The notes: generated by a model not told the origin, from the letters alone. A stretch of DNA of 64,000 bases from Sulfurimonas marina (GCF_014905095.1 NZ_CP041165.1:682001-746000), one strand, 5' to 3'. Shown: positions 16,832 through 27,918, numbered from the stretch's first letter. Numbers and translations: made by a program.

Positions 16832-17277
16832 TAAATTTTTCCTTTTATTTTGTTTTTGTTTAAGATAATTATTTTATTGAGCTCTTTATCAAAAAATGTA
16901 ACTTTCTCTCTTCCGTTGTAAAGAATATCTCCATGGTATGAAAACCTTGATGTTTGTAGTGTTACATCCTCTTTTGCCAATAAAAATGTTCCTACACTTT
17001 TACCGATAGGTGCAATCAAAGTTGAAAAACTCAGTACAAATAAAAAACCGACACTGTATAAAGCAAGTTTTATATTTGTATAAAGCGTGATATAGCCGAT
17101 AATAAGGCTAAAAAGAAAAAAAAGTATTGCACTTTGATTGTCTGCAAAAAGTATATTGTAATATAGATCAATTTCATAATAATCTATGTAATTAAGTTTT
17201 ATTCCTAAGAAGAGGAAAAAGTCTAAAATAAATGTAAAAAACATTCCAGATAACAAAGCTTGCAATAGTTTACTCAT
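16831..17277 (-). CDS. Small integral membrane protein, function unknown
   Basis: A protein of 148 residues with about four hydrophobic segments (residues 8-28, 45-65, 68-86 and 78-100 region) and a C-terminal soluble tail of about 45 residues rich in Lys and Asn. No family is recognised. It overlaps the YrdC-like gene by 4 bases and the UPF0323 lipoprotein by 1 base, so it is firmly inside this operon. Confidence 0.75.
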   Translation of the reverse strand: MSKLLQALLSGMFFTFILDFFLFLGIKLNYIDYYEIDLYYNILFADNQSAILFFLFSLIIGYITLYTNIKLALYSVGFLFVLSFSTLIAPIGKSVGTFLLAKEDVTLQTSRFSYHGDILYNGREKVTFFDKELNKIIILNKNKIKGKI

Positions 17278-17747
17278 CTTAATCTCTTTATTTTTTTATT
17301 GTTGATACGTAACAGTTTAGAGGCTGTTTTTTCCTCTAAAGAGTTTCGATCTTCTATTATTATATCAGCTTTTGCTTGACAAAATTCCCGATCAAAGTTT
17401 TTCCCGCTCTCATTTGCAGAAGTGGAAAATGTCCAAGTGAGTTGTCGCAAAATATTTGAATTTAGAGGATAAGAAGCGACTCTAAACGCCTCATTTTTTA
17501 CAATAAAAGTAGTCTGTTTTGCTAAGCGAACCAACTTTTTTTGTTTTTTTGGAACCCGTTTTCCATCTTTCTTGAGACTCTCTAAAGAGTTGTAGACTTT
17601 TATAAAGGGTTTATTATTTGGGCGTGATTTGATATGAGCGAGTCGATTAGAATCTTGAGATAACAAACCGACGGTAGTGTCGGTTTGTGTCAGTATAACT
17701 TTTGTATTTAAACTAAAAAGTCTTGAAGCGCTGTTGCTTTTGACCAT
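17274..17747 (-). CDS. Sua5/YciO/YrdC family protein (TsaC-like)
   Basis: A short YrdC-domain protein of 157 residues. [15 protein letters not shown] (about 16-30), the basic KSRPNNKPF signature and the later STSANESG segment are those of the L-threonylcarbamoyladenylate synthase family, which serves tRNA t6A37 formation. At 157 residues it is shorter than typical TsaC, and the second half is reduced, so it may be a divergent Campylobacterota form rather than the main TsaC. It overlaps the 3' end of carB by 40 bases in another frame. Confidence 0.8.
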   Translation of the reverse strand: MVKSNSASRLFSLNTKVILTQTDTTVGLLSQDSNRLAHIKSRPNNKPFIKVYNSLESLKKDGKRVPKKQKKLVRLAKQTTFIVKNEAFRVASYPLNSNILRQLTWTFSTSANESGKNFDREFCQAKADIIIEDRNSLEEKTASKLLRINNKKIKRLR

Positions 17748-20700
17748 GAATCATCTTTCATTTCGTCAAGTGCAAGTACTGCAGCACGAGCAGCACTTAA
17801 AGTTGTGAAATACGGGATATTTCTTTTAAGAACTTCTTGACGAATTACAACTGCATCTTTTTTACTTGTGTTATTATCTGAAGTGTTGATAGCCATTGCA
17901 ATTTCATCATTTTTCATAGCATCTTCGATGTTAGGACGACCCTCAGAAATTTTTAGAACTACTTCACACTCAACTCCCGCTTCTTCAAGAACTTGTTGAG
18001 TCCCTTTAGTAGCTACGAGTTTAAAGCCATGGCGAACAAGCCCTTTTGCAATCTCAGCACCCTGTTTTTTATCTGCATCTACAAAAGATAAGAAACATGT
18101 CCCCTGAGTCGGGATTTTATTTCCTGCACTTAATTGTGCTTTTGCAAATGAGATACCGAAGTTAGAACTAATTCCCATAACCTCACCAGTTGATTTCATC
18201 TCTGGAGAAAGAACTAAGTCTGCACCGTAAAGTTTATGGAATGGGAATACCGCTTCTTTAACAGAGATATGCCCTTTAAGTTTTGGTCTAAGAAGTCCGT
18301 TTGCTTCTTCAACAATGTTGTATTTGTCATAGTAGTTAAGTGAGTTTCTTAAAGTCTCACCCATCATTACACGAGTTGCTACTTTTGCAAGTGGCATACC
18401 AGTCGCTTTAGATACAAACGGAACTGTACGAGAAGCTCTAGGATTTACTTCAATTAAGTAAATTTCACCTTCGTAGATAGCGTACTGAACATTCATCAGT
18501 CCACACACACCAAGTCCAAGTGCGATTGTTTTTGTTTGCGCTTCAACTTTCTCGATCATTTCCTCTGATAAATTTACAGGTGGTAAAGAACAAGCAGAGT
18601 CTCCAGAGTGGATACCAGCTTCTTCAATGTGTTGCATTACAGAACCGATATAAACTTCTTTACCGTCAGAGATACAGTCAACATCTAACTCAATTGCTTG
18701 ATCTAAGAACTTGTCAATTAGAACCGGAGCTTCATTTGAAACTGAAATAGCTAATTCCATATATTCGTTTAATTCAGCTTCAGAATAAACTATTTTCATA
18801 CCACGACCACCGAGAACGAATGATGGACGAACAAGAACTGGATAACCAATTTTTTCAGCAATTGCAGGTGCTTGCTCTTTTGCACTAGCTAAACCGTTAG
18901 CAGGTTGTTTAAGACCGTGTTTGGTTACAAAGTCAGAGAACTGTTCTCTATCTTCAGCCAAGTCAATTACAGCCGAAGGTGTACCAGAGATTTTTGCACC
19001 GATTTTTGTAAGACCATCAGCAAGTTTAAGTGGTGTTTGTCCACCGAAGTGTACAATAATACCATCTGGATTCTCATGCTCAATAACTTCTCTAACGTGT
19101 TCAAAATCAATTGGCTCAAAGTAAAGTACATCTGATGTATCATAGTCAGTTGAAACTGTTTCAGGATTACAGTTGTACATAATTGTTTCAATATCCATCT
19201 CTTTAAGAGCAAATGCAGCGTGAACACAACAGTAGTCAAACTCGATACCTTGACCGATTCTGTTTGGTCCACCACCAAGGATAAGTACTTTTTTCTTATC
19301 TGATTTTCTTGTAGTTGCAGGCAGTTTTGTAATGTTTGTTGTCGAATAAAGATACGGTGTTAATGCTTCAAATTCAGCTGCACAAGTATCAACTTCATTG
19401 TATTCTTGTCTAATACCAAGTTTTTTTCTTGCTTCAAATACATCGTTTTCACTAACTTTGTTATCAGTGTTTTGAGAAACTAGTTGAGCAATTCTTTTGT
19501 CTGAGAAACCGTCAACTTTAGCGATTCTCATAGCCTCTTCTTCAAAAAGAACTTTATCAGTCATAGTTTTTTCAGACTCAATCAGTTCTTGAAGTTGGTA
19601 TAAGAACCATGGATCAATCGCACAAGTATCAAACATCTCTTCAACACTCATACCGCGACGGAAACCTTCTGCAACGTAAAGAATTCTGTCTGCATTTGGA
19701 CGACGGATTTCATGTTTAACAAAATCATCGTCAGCATCAATAGGATCAAAACCGCATAGTCCAGTTTCTAGTGAACAAAGTGCTTTTTGTAAAGATTCTT
19801 TAAATGTACGACCGATTGCCATAGCTTCACCAACAGACTTCATTGAAGTTGAAAGTGTACTTTGTGCTTCTGGGAATTTCTCGAACGTAAAACGTGGTAC
19901 TTTTGTTACAACGTAGTCAATTACTGGCTCAAATGCTGCCGGAGTACCTGTAATGTCATTTGTGATCTCATCTAGTGTAAAACCAACTGCAAGAAGTGTT
20001 GCCACTTTTGCGATCGGATAACCAGTTGCTTTTGAAGCAAGTGCTGATGAACGAGATACACGAGGGTTCATTTCAATTACGATCATACGACCAGTTTTAG
20101 GGTCAATTGAGAACTGAACGTTTGAACCACCTGTATCAACACCGATCTCACGTAAAATAGCGAAAGAAGCATCACGCATTCTTTGGTACTCTTTATCTGT
20201 AAGTGTAAGTGCAGGTGCTACCGTGATACTATCACCTGTGTGTACACCCATTGGATCGAAGTTTTCGATTGAACATACGATGATACAGTTGTCCGCTTTG
20301 TCACGGATAACTTCCATCTCATACTCTTTCCAACCAAGCATAGATTCCATAATTTCGATCTCATTGATTGGAGATGCTGAAATACCTTCTTGAGCAAGCT
20401 TCTCAAACTCTTCCATATTGTATGCTACACCTGAACCACCACCGGCAAGTGTAAATGAAGCTCTAGAGATTACAGGAAATCCAATCTCTTTAGCTACTTC
20501 AATTGCTTCTTCAACACTGTAAGCATTTTTACTTTTTGGTAAATCCATACCAATTTTAATCATAGCTTCATTAAAAAGGTGTCTATCCTCACCTTTACTG
20601 ATCGCTTTAGGGTCTGCACCTAAAAATTCTACACCCTCAAGCATCCCTTTTTCATACATACTCATTGCAACGTTAAGCGCAGTTTGTCCACCCATAGTAG

Positions 20701-20962
20701 GCAGTACTGCATCAACATTCTCATCTTTGATGATTTTTGCGATGATATCTTCTTTGATTGGTTCAATGTATGTTCTATCTGCGAACTCAGGGTCAGTCAT
20801 AATAGTTGCTGGATTTGAGTTGATCAGTACTACACGATACCCAAGCTCTTTAAGAGTCTTAACTGCTTGTGTTCCAGAGTAGTCAAACTCACAAGCCTGA
20901 CCGATAATGATCGGTCCAGATCCTATAAGTAAAATAGTTTTAATGTCGGTGCGTTTTGGCAT
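17708..20962 (-). CDS. carB: Carbamoyl-phosphate synthase large subunit
   Basis: It makes carbamoyl phosphate for pyrimidines and arginine, using ammonia from the small subunit CarA. The 1084 residues show the internal duplication: a first half with [21 protein letters not shown] and an ATP-grasp domain with [20 protein letters not shown], and a second half with [18 protein letters not shown] and [20 protein letters not shown], then an MGS-like allosteric domain (about 930-1084). carA is not in the window. The gene heads an operon with yrdC-like, membrane-protein, UPF0323 and ATP-grasp genes. Confidence 0.97.
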   Translation of the reverse strand: MPKRTDIKTILLIGSGPIIIGQACEFDYSGTQAVKTLKELGYRVVLINSNPATIMTDPEFADRTYIEPIKEDIIAKIIKDENVDAVLPTMGGQTALNVAMSMYEKGMLEGVEFLGADPKAISKGEDRHLFNEAMIKIGMDLPKSKNAYSVEEAIEVAKEIGFPVISRASFTLAGGGSGVAYNMEEFEKLAQEGISASPINEIEIMESMLGWKEYEMEVIRDKADNCIIVCSIENFDPMGVHTGDSITVAPALTLTDKEYQRMRDASFAILREIGVDTGGSNVQFSIDPKTGRMIVIEMNPRVSRSSALASKATGYPIAKVATLLAVGFTLDEITNDITGTPAAFEPVIDYVVTKVPRFTFEKFPEAQSTLSTSMKSVGEAMAIGRTFKESLQKALCSLETGLCGFDPIDADDDFVKHEIRRPNADRILYVAEGFRRGMSVEEMFDTCAIDPWFLYQLQELIESEKTMTDKVLFEEEAMRIAKVDGFSDKRIAQLVSQNTDNKVSENDVFEARKKLGIRQEYNEVDTCAAEFEALTPYLYSTTNITKLPATTRKSDKKKVLILGGGPNRIGQGIEFDYCCVHAAFALKEMDIETIMYNCNPETVSTDYDTSDVLYFEPIDFEHVREVIEHENPDGIIVHFGGQTPLKLADGLTKIGAKISGTPSAVIDLAEDREQFSDFVTKHGLKQPANGLASAKEQAPAIAEKIGYPVLVRPSFVLGGRGMKIVYSEAELNEYMELAISVSNEAPVLIDKFLDQAIELDVDCISDGKEVYIGSVMQHIEEAGIHSGDSACSLPPVNLSEEMIEKVEAQTKTIALGLGVCGLMNVQYAIYEGEIYLIEVNPRASRTVPFVSKATGMPLAKVATRVMMGETLRNSLNYYDKYNIVEEANGLLRPKLKGHISVKEAVFPFHKLYGADLVLSPEMKSTGEVMGISSNFGISFAKAQLSAGNKIPTQGTCFLSFVDADKKQGAEIAKGLVRHGFKLVATKGTQQVLEEAGVECEVVLKISEGRPNIEDAMKNDEIAMAINTSDNNTSKKDAVVIRQEVLKRNIPYFTTLSAARAAVLALDEMKDDSWSKATALQDFLV

Positions 20963-21000
20963 TCTTTAACCCCATAAAATAGTCTATATAAAATTTAGAG

Positions 21001-21006
21001 ATTATA
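21001..21006 (-). promoter_or_regulatory. Likely -10 box for carB operon
   Basis: GGCTATAAT on the minus strand lies about 38 bases upstream of the carB ATG, with a GGGG-type ribosome site just before the start. Confidence 0.5.
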
Positions 21007-21046
21007 GCCAATATGCACTTAATATTTGATGAACTGGTTTGAAGTT

Positions 21047-21802
21047 TTAGTACTCAAAGTTGTATAAAATAGATGCGAGACCTGAATAGATGTAATTTTC
21101 TGCCACAAGAGGTGAGTTTTTGGCACTTTTTGGAAGGAGATCGTATCTGAAGTTAAAAAGTGCGGAAAAGTTTTTTGCGATAGGAAATCCAATGTAAGTT
21201 TGAACACCAAATTCGAAACCATTTCCAGCTTTATATGCAGGTCTGTTTAATGATAAATTTACTTCATTCTCTTTTACACCGTAATAGTAATCTACAAATT
21301 TATCACTCATATATAACATTACAATACTCGGATAAAAGTTGATATTTGCTACAGAGTATTTTGTCCCGATCTCTGTTCTGTTAACCCAAGATTTATTGTA
21401 TCCGAGTAGGTCATGAAGAAGCATGTTTTCTATATAAGTGTCTTTATATTTAGCACTAAATGCCAAACCGCCCTCAATAGTGCTTTTTCTCTCATCCATC
21501 CCTGAGAGGATCTCAGAATCGCTTGGTTTATATCCTAGAGTTCTCGGCTGTGCAGTGAGTGAAAATGCCCATTTAAAATCTTCACCTTTATCACCTAAAA
21601 AGTAGATACCTGCTCTTGACCATCTTACATAAAAGAGTGAGTTGTCAAAGAAAATAACAGGTGAGGGTAAAATAATATTTGATGTACTTTTATATGGTTG
21701 TGACTGTACATAAGGACCAAAGCCGATACTTACATTCTGTTTTTCTTTTTCAGCAAAAAGTATATTTACAAATAAAAGTAAGCCTAAGAAGAGGTGTCTC
21801 AT
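21047..21802 (-). CDS. MipA/OmpV family outer-membrane protein
   Basis: A beta-barrel protein of 251 residues with a signal peptide (about 1-17, MRHLFLGLLLFVNILFA). The mature sequence has alternating strands, for example VSIGFGPYVQSQPY, FDNSLFYVRWSRAGIYFLG and AGNGFEFGVQTYIGFPI, and ends in an aromatic residue (NFEY), a barrel assembly signal. MipA-type proteins are proposed scaffolds linking the outer membrane with murein enzymes. It overlaps the mreC 3' end by 4 bases, so it is part of the fabZ-to-mreC operon, which suits a link with cell-wall elongation. Confidence 0.82.
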   Translation of the reverse strand: MRHLFLGLLLFVNILFAEKEKQNVSIGFGPYVQSQPYKSTSNIILPSPVIFFDNSLFYVRWSRAGIYFLGDKGEDFKWAFSLTAQPRTLGYKPSDSEILSGMDERKSTIEGGLAFSAKYKDTYIENMLLHDLLGYNKSWVNRTEIGTKYSVANINFYPSIVMLYMSDKFVDYYYGVKENEVNLSLNRPAYKAGNGFEFGVQTYIGFPIAKNFSALFNFRYDLLPKSAKNSPLVAENYIYSGLASILYNFEY

Positions 21803-22560
21803 TTTACAACCTTGATCATATAAAAATAGTTTGGTTCATTTGGATCGTAATATGGGTCAATAATTGCAGTTTGATACCCTTCAGATTGGTTGATAGAGAT
21901 AACTTTTCCAACTTTAAGACCTTTGAAAAATATGTTATCAAGTCCTGATGTTACAACTTCATCCCCCTCATTGATAATAAACCATGCAGGGATGAAATTT
22001 ACTACTATATATTCATCATTATTTCCATGTGCAATACCTGGAGCTTTTACATCTCCGATATAGACTGAGTAAGCACTTTTTATATCATTATTTAAAAGTG
22101 CTAAAGGCTTAGAATCATGCTCAATGACGATTCCTGCAACCATCTCTTTATAAGTAAGCCCATAGATCTTAGAACTGTTATAATCCTCAACATCCAACCA
22201 TAAACGGTTAAGATTCCCAAGTTTTTGGTAAGAGATACTACGCACAAGTTGTACTTGTGGATTTACACTCATATTAAAGTCATTTGCTTTATAAAGGTCA
22301 TCGATCTCCGATGCAAGTTCCTGCATAACGAGATGGTTGTTCTCATATTGTTGCAGTTGCTCTTTTAACTCATCAATCGTATCCGCTTGAAAAAAGTGTC
22401 TGTCTATACTATTATCGATGTAAGAGATTGTATTGTGGTAAGATGTTTTAATAAAGTTGAGTGAACTAATAAAAGGTTTTTGAACAGTTGAAGAGTAGTT
22501 TAATGCACCCACAAAGAGTGCAATAAGTATGAAAAAATATACAATCGAAGATTTATTCAT
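21799..22560 (-). CDS. mreC: Rod shape-determining protein MreC
   Basis: A bitopic membrane protein of 253 residues that organises the elongasome in the periplasm. One membrane helix (about 5-25, SIVYFFILIALFVGALNYSS) is followed by a coiled-coil (DTIDELKEQLQQYENNH...) and the paired beta-barrel MreC domain (VAGIVIEHDSKPLALLN..., GDEVVTSGLDNIF). The ATG at 22560 is chosen over an in-frame TTG at 22566. It overlaps the end of mreB. Confidence 0.93.
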   Translation of the reverse strand: MNKSSIVYFFILIALFVGALNYSSTVQKPFISSLNFIKTSYHNTISYIDNSIDRHFFQADTIDELKEQLQQYENNHLVMQELASEIDDLYKANDFNMSVNPQVQLVRSISYQKLGNLNRLWLDVEDYNSSKIYGLTYKEMVAGIVIEHDSKPLALLNNDIKSAYSVYIGDVKAPGIAHGNNDEYIVVNFIPAWFIINEGDEVVTSGLDNIFFKGLKVGKVISINQSEGYQTAIIDPYYDPNEPNYFYMIKVVK

Positions 22561-23590
22561 TCTCAAATAGTTCTTGGAGGATATCGATCTCTTCTAATGC
22601 GCGACCAGTTCCGCGAGCAACTGCTAAAAGTGGCTCATCTGCTACAAAAACAGGAATTTTTACAATATCTGAAAGATATTTGTCTAGTTGACGGATAAGT
22701 GCTCCACCACCTGTTAAGATAATACCGTGATTTACAATGTCACCTGCAAGGTCCGGAGGCATGATTTCAAGGACATCACGAAGTGCTTCTGCAATCTCTT
22801 TAAGAGGCTCTTTCATAGCATCTCTTGCATCGTCAGATGTAAGTTCTACTGAGCTTAAAAGCCCTTCAACTTGGTCACGACCGTTGATGATCATTGAAAG
22901 TGGTTCATCTAAAGTAACCGCTGTACCGATAGTGATTTTAATCTCTTCAGCTACACGCTCACCGATAAGTAAGTTGTACTTTTTTCTTACGTAGTTGATG
23001 ATCCCTTGATCGATTTTATCACCTGCAGTACGGATTGACTTAGAAAGTACAAGACCACCTAGTGAAACAACACCGATTTCAGTAGTACCGCCACCGATGT
23101 CAACAACTAAGTTACCTTGCGGTTCACGAATGTCAACACCTGCACCGATTGCTGCAGCCATTGGCTCTTCAATCAGGTAAACTTCTCTAGCACCTGCACT
23201 CATAGCAGATTCACGTACAGCTTTTCTCTCAACCTGAGTAAGTCCGTACGGTACACAGATAATGATACGTGGAGAGATAAGTGAACTTCTTCCGTGAGCT
23301 TTTTCGATAAACTTTCTGATCATCTTTTCAGTCATATCGAAGTCTGCAATAACACCGTCACGCATAGGGCGGATAGCTCTGATGTTCCCCGGAGTTTTAC
23401 CAACCATCTCTTTTGCTTCATGTCCAACAGCTAAAACTCTGCTTTGTCCATATTTCTCAGATTTTACAGCAACAACTGAAGGCTCATTAATAATAATACC
23501 TCTTCCCTTTGCTATAACGATAGTATTTGCAGTTCCTAAGTCGATTGAAAGATCGTTTGAAAAAAGCCCAATAAATTTGTTAAAAATCAT
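22553..23590 (-). CDS. mreB: Rod shape-determining protein MreB
   Basis: The bacterial actin that guides lateral cell-wall synthesis, 345 residues. Actin-fold nucleotide motifs are present: [19 protein letters not shown] (phosphate 1), [18 protein letters not shown] (phosphate 2), and [15 protein letters not shown] (adenosine). AAGG stands before the ATG. It is preceded by clpX and followed by mreC with overlap. Confidence 0.97.
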   Translation of the reverse strand: MIFNKFIGLFSNDLSIDLGTANTIVIAKGRGIIINEPSVVAVKSEKYGQSRVLAVGHEAKEMVGKTPGNIRAIRPMRDGVIADFDMTEKMIRKFIEKAHGRSSLISPRIIICVPYGLTQVERKAVRESAMSAGAREVYLIEEPMAAAIGAGVDIREPQGNLVVDIGGGTTEIGVVSLGGLVLSKSIRTAGDKIDQGIINYVRKKYNLLIGERVAEEIKITIGTAVTLDEPLSMIINGRDQVEGLLSSVELTSDDARDAMKEPLKEIAEALRDVLEIMPPDLAGDIVNHGIILTGGGALIRQLDKYLSDIVKIPVFVADEPLLAVARGTGRALEEIDILQELFENE

Positions 23591-23599
23591 TCTCTTACC

Positions 23600-24847
23600 T
23601 TATGCTGATATTTCTGTTGTTTTTTTGATATATGCCGGTTGTTCACCGTTTTCGATAACTTCTTTAGTTACAAGTACTTCATACCCGCTATATTCAGGAA
23701 GTTCGTACATGATATCGATCATAGCCTCTTCTAAAATGGCACGAAGACCGCGAGCACCTGTTTTACGTTTGATCGCTTTTTGTGCAATAGCGCGAAGAGC
23801 ATCATCTTCAAAGTTAAGTTCAACATTATCGATTGAGAAAAGTTTTATATATTGTTTAATAAGTGAGTTTTTAGGCTCAGTTAAAATACGAACCATATCA
23901 TCTTCACTGATCTCATTTAACGATGCAATAATTGGAAGACGACCTATAAGTTCAGGAATTAGTCCGTATTGAACTAGATCGTCAGGTTCCACCATATCAA
24001 AAGTTGGTTTTTTCTCATCTTTTGTTTTTTTATCGTGTCCAAAACCGAGTACATTCTCACCTTGTTTACGTTTGAGTATCTCTTCAAGTCCATCAAATGC
24101 ACCACCACAAATAAAGAGGATATTTGACGTATCCACTGCTGTAAACTCTTGGTTTGGATGTTTTCTACCACCTTTTGGCGGAATGTTTACAGATGAACCT
24201 TCGATGATTTTAAGAAGTGCTTGTTGTACACCTTCACCAGAAACATCACGAGTAATCGAACGGTTTTCACTCATACGTGAAACTTTATCTATCTCATCTA
24301 AAAAGATGATCCCTTTTTGAGCACGTTCAACATCGCCGTCTGCTGCTTGGATTAGTTTAGTTAAGATATTTTCAACATCTTCACCAACATAACCTGCTTC
24401 TGTTAAACTTGTAGCATCAGCGATAGCAATAGGAACATTTAAAACTCTGGCAATTGTTTGTGCCATTAATGTTTTACCGCTACCTGTCGGTCCAATAAGC
24501 AAGATGTTTGATTTTGCGATTTCAGTATCGTCATCTTCAACATTTGTTGTTTTGAAGATTCTTTTATAGTGGTTGTAAACGGCTACACTTAAAAGTTTAC
24601 GTGCACGCTCTTGACCAATGATGTAATCACCTAAGAAGTTATCTAACTCTTTTGGTGTCATTAGTTTTTCTACAGCCTCTACAAGCTCTTCACTTTGTTC
24701 ATGCTCTAGAGACTCTTTTTCATCACCGAACATTATTTTATATGCAGAGATTACACAGTTTTTACAGATATATACACCGTTTCCGGCAATAAGTGGATTT
24801 GTTTCACTCTCACTTGCATCACAAAAGCTACAATGTCTATGAATCAT
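23600..24847 (-). CDS. clpX: ATP-dependent Clp protease ATP-binding subunit ClpX
   Basis: A AAA+ unfoldase that feeds substrates to ClpP, 415 residues. It has an N-terminal zinc-binding domain (CSFCDASES...CKNC, residues 5-30), Walker [19 protein letters not shown], Walker [11 protein letters not shown], a pore loop GYVGED, and a [22 protein letters not shown]-terminal segment. It lies 2 bases from lpxA and 9 bases from mreB, in a mixed envelope and protein-quality operon. Confidence 0.97.
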   Translation of the reverse strand: MIHRHCSFCDASESETNPLIAGNGVYICKNCVISAYKIMFGDEKESLEHEQSEELVEAVEKLMTPKELDNFLGDYIIGQERARKLLSVAVYNHYKRIFKTTNVEDDDTEIAKSNILLIGPTGSGKTLMAQTIARVLNVPIAIADATSLTEAGYVGEDVENILTKLIQAADGDVERAQKGIIFLDEIDKVSRMSENRSITRDVSGEGVQQALLKIIEGSSVNIPPKGGRKHPNQEFTAVDTSNILFICGGAFDGLEEILKRKQGENVLGFGHDKKTKDEKKPTFDMVEPDDLVQYGLIPELIGRLPIIASLNEISEDDMVRILTEPKNSLIKQYIKLFSIDNVELNFEDDALRAIAQKAIKRKTGARGLRAILEEAMIDIMYELPEYSGYEVLVTKEVIENGEQPAYIKKTTEISA

Positions 24848-24849
24848 AA

Positions 24850-25632
24850 TTAATTTTTCCTTTCGAATGGAATACCACGTTTTGTTTTGATAACAAAGTT
24901 ACATAGATCTGTAACATAATGGTTCTCTGTACTTTCAAGTAATTCACTTGCAGTGTCTTTTAACGGTTTCCCAGATTCAAAAAGTTCACGATATGCAGAT
25001 TTAAGTGCATTAATATCATCACGTTCAATATGGCGACGAAGACCTGTAAGGTTTAGTCCTCTTAAACTTGCACGATTCCCTTCAGCCATACAAAATGGAG
25101 GTACATCTTGTGCAAGTGCTGATGCTCCGCCAACCATTGCATAGTCACCTATGTGAACAAACTGATGGATAGGTGTCATACCGCCAACTACTACATAGTC
25201 ACCTAACTCTACGTGGCCAGCTAATGTTGCAGCATTTGCCAAGATACAGTGGTTACCAATGATTACATCGTGACCAAGGTGTACATACCCCATAAAAAGG
25301 TTATGGTTTCCAATGATAGTTTTACCACCGCCACCTTTTGTCCCCGGATTGAAAAGTGTAAACTCTCTAATTGTATTGTTATCACCGATGATTAGTTCAA
25401 CATCTTCACCTTCGAACTTTAAATCTTGAGGGATTGAACCGATAACAGCGTGTGAAAAAATCTCATTGTTTTTTCCAATTGTCGTTTTACCATAGATACA
25501 AGCACCTTGTGCTATTTTTGTACCATCTCCGATTACAGCTTCGCTAGATACGTGGCAAAATGGTCCAATCTCAACATTTTCACCGATAACTGCACCATCT
25601 TCGATGATTGCTAGTTTGGAAATATTACTCAA
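24850..25632 (-). CDS. lpxA: Acyl-[ACP]--UDP-N-acetylglucosamine O-acyltransferase
   Basis: The first step of lipid A synthesis. Its 260 residues form a left-handed beta helix of hexapeptide repeats (for example [33 protein letters not shown]), with the catalytic His in [15 protein letters not shown] and the C-terminal helical region [15 protein letters not shown]. It follows fabZ by 9 bases, as in many bacteria, where the two compete for hydroxyacyl-ACP. Confidence 0.96.
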   Translation of the reverse strand: MSNISKLAIIEDGAVIGENVEIGPFCHVSSEAVIGDGTKIAQGACIYGKTTIGKNNEIFSHAVIGSIPQDLKFEGEDVELIIGDNNTIREFTLFNPGTKGGGGKTIIGNHNLFMGYVHLGHDVIIGNHCILANAATLAGHVELGDYVVVGGMTPIHQFVHIGDYAMVGGASALAQDVPPFCMAEGNRASLRGLNLTGLRRHIERDDINALKSAYRELFESGKPLKDTASELLESTENHYVTDLCNFVIKTKRGIPFERKN

Positions 25633-25641
25633 TTTTTAACC

Positions 25642-26091
25642 TTATTTATCTACGATCATAGCTTTTAGTTCAGCTTCACTTGTTAACTTACCATCAACAT
25701 AAGCTTCACCTTTTAGTAACCAGATAGCACCTTTGTGTTTGATAACAGAGATTCTGTATTCAAGTCTGTCACCAGGTTTTACAGGGTTTCTAAATTTTGC
25801 TTTATCGATACTCATGAAGTAAACAACTTTGTTTTTTACTTCCTCTTCACTTAAATCGTCCATACTTTTGAAAGCTAAAACACCGCCTGCTTGTGCCATA
25901 CCTTCTAGGATCATAACACCTGGGTAGATCGGGTGACCAGGAAAGTGTCCTTCAAATACCGGTTCAGAAATAGATACGTTTTTGTAACCTACAAGTGATT
26001 CGTTTTTTACGATCTCTGTAATTCTGTCAACAAGTAAGAAAGGGTAACGGTGAGGTAATATGTTTTGAATCTCTACAACATCCATAATCAT
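25642..26091 (-). CDS. fabZ: 3-hydroxyacyl-[ACP] dehydratase FabZ
   Basis: A hot-dog-fold dehydratase of fatty-acid elongation, 149 residues. [14 protein letters not shown] near the N-terminus and the catalytic [23 protein letters not shown] are diagnostic. It is the first gene of fabZ-lpxA-clpX-mreB-mreC-mipA. The ATG at 26085 (two codons in) is an alternative start. Confidence 0.96.
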   Translation of the reverse strand: MIMDVVEIQNILPHRYPFLLVDRITEIVKNESLVGYKNVSISEPVFEGHFPGHPIYPGVMILEGMAQAGGVLAFKSMDDLSEEEVKNKVVYFMSIDKAKFRNPVKPGDRLEYRISVIKHKGAIWLLKGEAYVDGKLTSEAELKAMIVDK

Positions 26092-26139
26092 AGTTTTATA
26101 GCCTTAGATAATAATTTTGGATATTTTACCTAAAAATTC

Positions 26140-26145
26140 ATTATA
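26140..26145 (-). promoter_or_regulatory. Possible -10 box for the fabZ operon
   Basis: TATAAT on the minus strand lies about 49 bases before the fabZ ATG and overlaps the last codons of queH. Confidence 0.4.
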
Positions 26146-27223
26146 AAATTATTATCTTTTCTTTTGTGTCCTCATAAGTTGTCGCATCAAGTTGTATGGT
26201 GAGTTTTGTATCGGGGATGTTTTCAACCACTATGATAGGACTCAGATCGTAGTCGGTATTGTTTATTTCTTTTCTAAAAGTTAACTCTTGTTCATACGAT
26301 AAAGGGTTGTAGATAAGCTCTTTTACACTTTTATAGTTAGTAGAATTTTGCTTATTGAAAAACTCCAAAGTGATTAGTTTTATCTCTTCACGGTTAAAGT
26401 AGTGGATGTTGTGAGCTGCAAACTCTATGCGCCCTTGTGCTTTTTTTCTAGGAAGTGTAGAGTAGGAGAGGGCATAAGCATCAAGAACATCTTTTTTACC
26501 ACTGATAAGCTTGAAGTTGAACTGTCTATAGTTTAAAAACTTTTGTTTGATGATTTTATATTCTATACTTTTGTCTTCGAGTTCGTTACGGTAACTGTAC
26601 ATCTCTAAGCGCTCTTCGATCGAAGCAGGCAGAGTTTGTCCCGAAATTGGAGAGAACATCTCATCCATCAGTTTGTCTTGTTGCTCTCTTTGCATTGTTA
26701 AACCAAAAAGACAACCGCAGTAGTCTTGACGATAAAGCTGTTCCTCTTTTGTCACGCGGGATTGATCCTGCGTACCGCCTCCGCTTCTGTAATCTACGGC
26801 AATAAATTCAACACCGTGTTTTTCATGAAAATCATCGCCTACACGTTTGAGCTGTTCTTGGGATTTTAGCGGGCTGACAAGTAAAGTTGTAGTGATCTTT
26901 TTTTCGCCGAGTTCAAGCGCTTTTTTTGCACTTGTGATGAAGCGTTTGTCAAAACATACCTCACAACGGGCACCTTTTTCAGGCTCTTTTTCTAGTCCGC
27001 GTACAGCATCGATCCAGTTTTCAAAGTCGTATTCACCTTCAAGCAGATCGATGCCAAGCTTTTTACATGAACGCTGAACATCAAGGTAGCGCAGCTGATA
27101 CTCTGAATATGGATGGATGTTAGGATCGTAAAAAAAACCGGTTAACTTTTCCTCCGGGAAATCATGTTGGAGCTTCTCTAAGAAAAAGTGAGAGTCAACC
27201 GAACAGCAGATATGAACTAGCAT
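26141..27223 (-). CDS. queH: Epoxyqueuosine reductase QueH with C-terminal extension
   Basis: An iron-sulfur enzyme for the last step of queuosine formation in tRNA. The DUF208 core (about residues 1-200) carries the conserved cysteines of HICCSVD (Cys 6 and 7), CEVCF and DYCGC, plus YDPNIHPYSEY and YRSGGGTQDQSR. The region after about residue 215 (about 145 residues) is not part of the QueH core I know from other phyla and looks like an added domain. Ribosome site AAAGG. Confidence 0.88.
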   Translation of the reverse strand: MLVHICCSVDSHFFLEKLQHDFPEEKLTGFFYDPNIHPYSEYQLRYLDVQRSCKKLGIDLLEGEYDFENWIDAVRGLEKEPEKGARCEVCFDKRFITSAKKALELGEKKITTTLLVSPLKSQEQLKRVGDDFHEKHGVEFIAVDYRSGGGTQDQSRVTKEEQLYRQDYCGCLFGLTMQREQQDKLMDEMFSPISGQTLPASIEERLEMYSYRNELEDKSIEYKIIKQKFLNYRQFNFKLISGKKDVLDAYALSYSTLPRKKAQGRIEFAAHNIHYFNREEIKLITLEFFNKQNSTNYKSVKELIYNPLSYEQELTFRKEINNTDYDLSPIIVVENIPDTKLTIQLDATTYEDTKEKIIIL

Positions 27224-27248
27224 TATTACCTTTCAAACTATTTATGAA

Positions 27249-27254
27249 ATTATA
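27249..27254 (-). promoter_or_regulatory. Likely -10 box for queH
   Basis: CTATAAT on the minus strand lies 25 bases before the queH ATG, with AAAGG between. Confidence 0.5.
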
Positions 27255-27328
27255 GTTGAAATCTTATAATAAAGAAAGATGATGAATTGTTTTAAAAAAT
27301 ATTTTAAGTAGAAAATTATTAAGAGGAG

Positions 27329-27353
27329 AAAAATGGAGCTATAAAAGCCCCAT
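27329..27353 (-). terminator. Rho-independent terminator of the cyclophilin gene
   Basis: On the minus strand ATGGGGCT and AGCTCCAT form an 8-bp stem (one G/T) around a 5-base loop, followed by a run of T. It lies 16 bases after the stop at 27370. Confidence 0.75.
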
Positions 27354-27369
27354 TAAAAAGAAGTAAAGC

Positions 27370-27867
27370 TTACGCTCTTTCTTTGAAGATCTCAATTGAG
27401 TTGATCTCGTCTTGCATACGAATATCGTCAAGAACAGACATAGATGCAGTGTCATCTTCTTCGATACCACCGAACACAGTGTGAACACCGTCTAAGTGTG
27501 GACAAGGAACGAAACAGATAAAGAACTGGCTACCACCTGTGTTTGGTCCAGCGTGAGCCATAGATAATGTTCCTTTTACGTGTTTGTGAGTGTTTTTGTC
27601 AGTTTCACAAGCGATAGCCCAGTCAGGTCCACCTGTACCAGTTCCGTGTGGACATCCACCTTGTGCCATGAAACCTGGAATAACTCTGTGGAAGTTTAAG
27701 TTGTTGTAAAAACCTGTACTTGCTAAGTGTGCAAAGTTTGCAACAGTGTTTGGTGTCTCTTCTGGGTAAAGTTTGATCCAGATATCACCTTTATTTGTAG
27801 ATACTTTTGCCCATTGGAACTCATTAACGTTTGTTAAGTCGTACTCTTTTAGTTGTCTTCCGAACAT
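27370..27867 (-). CDS. Peptidyl-prolyl cis-trans isomerase (cyclophilin type)
   Basis: A cytosolic cyclophilin of 165 residues without signal peptide. Hallmarks are FHRVIPGFMAQGGCPHGTGTGGP, SMAHAGPNTGGSQFFICF and LDGVHTVFGGI, which contain the catalytic Arg and the proline pocket. It is transcribed alone, divergently from the histidine kinase gene, and ends at a good terminator. Confidence 0.95.
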   Translation of the reverse strand: MFGRQLKEYDLTNVNEFQWAKVSTNKGDIWIKLYPEETPNTVANFAHLASTGFYNNLNFHRVIPGFMAQGGCPHGTGTGGPDWAIACETDKNTHKHVKGTLSMAHAGPNTGGSQFFICFVPCPHLDGVHTVFGGIEEDDTASMSVLDDIRMQDEINSIEIFKERA

Positions 27868-27892
27868 ATTATTGCCTTTTTATTTTTTTGAA

Positions 27893-27898
27893 ATTATA
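27893..27898 (-). promoter_or_regulatory. Likely -10 box for the cyclophilin gene
   Basis: CTATAAT on the minus strand lies 25 bases before the ATG at 27867, with AAAAGG between. Confidence 0.55.
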
Positions 27899-27918
27899 GT
27901 GAAAGTTGATAAATTTTG

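Noticed and set aside
18500-19300. Open frames on the plus strand and other frame within carB
   Set aside because: They are shadows of the carB coding sequence and encode no recognisable protein.
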